NCBI GenBank assembly: GCA_903908495.1
Contig: CAIVSK010000029.1
Span: 1-45,058 of the forward strand
Direction of reading: 5' to 3'
Origin: Akkermansiaceae bacterium
GTDB lineage: Bacteria; Verrucomicrobiota; Verrucomicrobiia; Verrucomicrobiales; Akkermansiaceae
DNA: 45,058 nt
The notes below the pieces were generated by a model. That model had not been told where the DNA came from. It saw nothing but the letters and a program-made list of their open reading frames with translations, and ran no database searches. Below are positions 44,045 through 45,058 of the stretch, one piece after another (position 1 is the stretch's first letter; each line of letters starts with the position of its first letter). The translations under genes were made by a program, and so were the position numbers.

Positions 44045-45058
44045 CTAACTGTTTGCAAAATCGGACTCGAGCAATCGACCCAATTTCCCAACATCCCGCA
44101 GAATGGCATCGGTGAGCTGGCTGCCGGTGAGATCGCGGTTTGCGGTCATGGTATGGCGGAGGCCGGATTCGCGGAGGGCTGGGGCGATCTCATCGAGGAA
44201 TCCGCGTTGCTGGATTGCCTGGAGGTGTTCGGAAGCACCGGGTGTGTCGGCCTTGCCTAGCAACTGCAAGGTTCGAAAAGCAAAATAGAAGACAGGTGGC
44301 CAGTTGATCCAGCGGGGGAAACCGCTGGCTTCCGGCCAGGTGATCAGAAAGCTCCAGTCCTGGCGATTGAGGCGGAATTTCTTCTCCCTGCCATCCCTTT
44401 CGGAACGGACATGACACGATTGTTCCATCTCGTTGAGGGTCACTTGGATGGATTTCGAAAAATAGCCGGTATCCGTAGCAATCGCCGCCGGGTGTCCGGA
44501 CTCGTGCGTGAGCAGCCAGGCCATGATCTCGGCCCGCGCATTCACTCCGAACAGCGCACGCAAGGTGCAGAGCAGATTGCCGGGCCGGTCGGCCCGGGGG
44601 AGCTGGCAGACGGCCCGCGGTTCCCAGCGGGTGCGCAGCAGGCCGAATTTCTCAAAGCGTGGGTCGGGATCCCCGAACACAGGCGGCGAGGCGCCTGTGT
44701 GGGAAATAAACAATGGCTCGGGCGGGTCGGCGAAAGGATGGGTTTCGCGCAAAGACTGCCATTTCCGCAGGACGGACTGCTCGGCGAGAATTTCGGCGAT
44801 CCCGCTCAGGACCCGTTCGTCGGAGTTCGGCCATTGGCCCTGGAGGCGGCGCAGGCGCTGCAAATTGATTCCCCGCCCGTGGGAATGGAGCCAGTCGATT
44901 GCCAGATCGAGCAGGCGGGCGTCGTGGCGCCCGATCTCGGTGGTAATCAGCACGAGGGATTCGGGATCGATGATCCAATCGCCCTCGGAGGCACGGTTTC
45001 CCGGAACGCCCAGCGAGGTCCACTGACGCCAAAGAAAATCGAGCAACTGGCCGAGCAG
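44045..45058 (-). CDS. Hypothetical protein, 5' end cut by window
   Basis: At least 333 residues; the frame is open to the window edge (a TTG at 45046 is the first internal start), so the gene is probably incomplete. The segment WIIDPESLVLITTEIGRHDA followed by LLDLAIDWLHSHGRGINLQR resembles a family of hypothetical proteins with DPEALLL/LFDEVLDWL motifs often found beside AbiEii-type nucleotidyltransferases. The middle (ARAEIMAWLLTHESGHPAAI then TGYFSKSIQVTLNEMEQS) looks like a winged helix. A DNA-binding or antitoxin-like role is conceivable. No toxin gene follows; only the 65-residue ORF does. Confidence 0.65.
   Translation of the reverse strand: MLGQLLDFLWRQWTSLGVPGNRASEGDWIIDPESLVLITTEIGRHDARLLDLAIDWLHSHGRGINLQRLRRLQGQWPNSDERVLSGIAEILAEQSVLRKWQSLRETHPFADPPEPLFISHTGASPPVFGDPDPRFEKFGLLRTRWEPRAVCQLPRADRPGNLLCTLRALFGVNARAEIMAWLLTHESGHPAAIATDTGYFSKSIQVTLNEMEQSCHVRSERDGREKKFRLNRQDWSFLITWPEASGFPRWINWPPVFYFAFRTLQLLGKADTPGASEHLQAIQQRGFLDEIAPALRESGLRHTMTANRDLTGSQLTDAILRDVGKLGRLLESDFANS

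Noticed and set aside
38865-45058. Second attachment site for the island
   Set aside because: I looked for a copy of the tRNA T-arm and acceptor end to the right of the tRNA and saw none within the window.

Overview
The window looks like chromosome of a GC-rich Verrucomicrobiota bacterium (probably Verrucomicrobiae). The lineage rests on several markers: a Verru_Chthon cassette A-type prepilin-like giant protein, a PVC-type membrane-bound dehydrogenase/cytochrome, a DUF1080 (3-keto-disaccharide hydrolase) protein, PEP-CTERM sorting with a matching CAAX-protease-like membrane protein, an HzsA-related dihaem protein and secreted proteins with 'DPDHDG' calcium-type motifs. All identifications come from reading the sequence and remembered family motifs; no database search was run.

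Layout. 1-2861 (+): two paralogous secreted proteins (one PEP-CTERM) followed by a VKOR-DsbA fusion. 2929-9197 (-): squalene/phytoene synthase, then the housekeeping run pgeF-ispE-tig-clpP-clpX. 9404-10992 (+): two related polytopic membrane proteins. 11035-14790 (-): a giant autotransporter-like beta-repeat protein. 15045-19059 (+): a possible leader ORF behind a sigma54-like promoter, the PVC cytochrome and a DUF1080 protein. 19183-23760 (+): purB with an in-frame TGA, then AraC regulator, DUF1638 protein and a 2Fe-2S/ASKHA corrinoid-activating protein in a tightly overlapping operon. 23751-30210 (-): DUF255 thioredoxin-like protein, a secreted protein and Verru_Chthon A. 30580-38485 (+): HzsA-related protein, malate dehydrogenase with a strong terminator, UGPase, a RAYT remnant among REP hairpins, an aminotransferase and the CAAX-protease-like protein. 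38503-38864: a 19-bp tandem array and tRNA-Tyr. 38865-45058: an accessory island with a phased 10-bp repeat, decayed genes (AAA+ ATPase pseudogene), two AT-rich repeat-protein genes and an unrecognised pair at the right edge.

The strongest oddity is purB. The reading frame is intact on both sides of a TGA that falls exactly where the related actinobacterial-type PurB has cysteine. This is either a very recent nonsense mutation or recoding (selenocysteine). Other structure worth attention: a family of short hairpins with 3-5-nt loops spread over the window and clustered around a RAYT fragment, one of which supplies the end of the UGPase gene; a heptamer array and long hairpin between clpP and clpX; and two unrelated-looking, AT-rich solenoid proteins facing each other in the tRNA-linked island.
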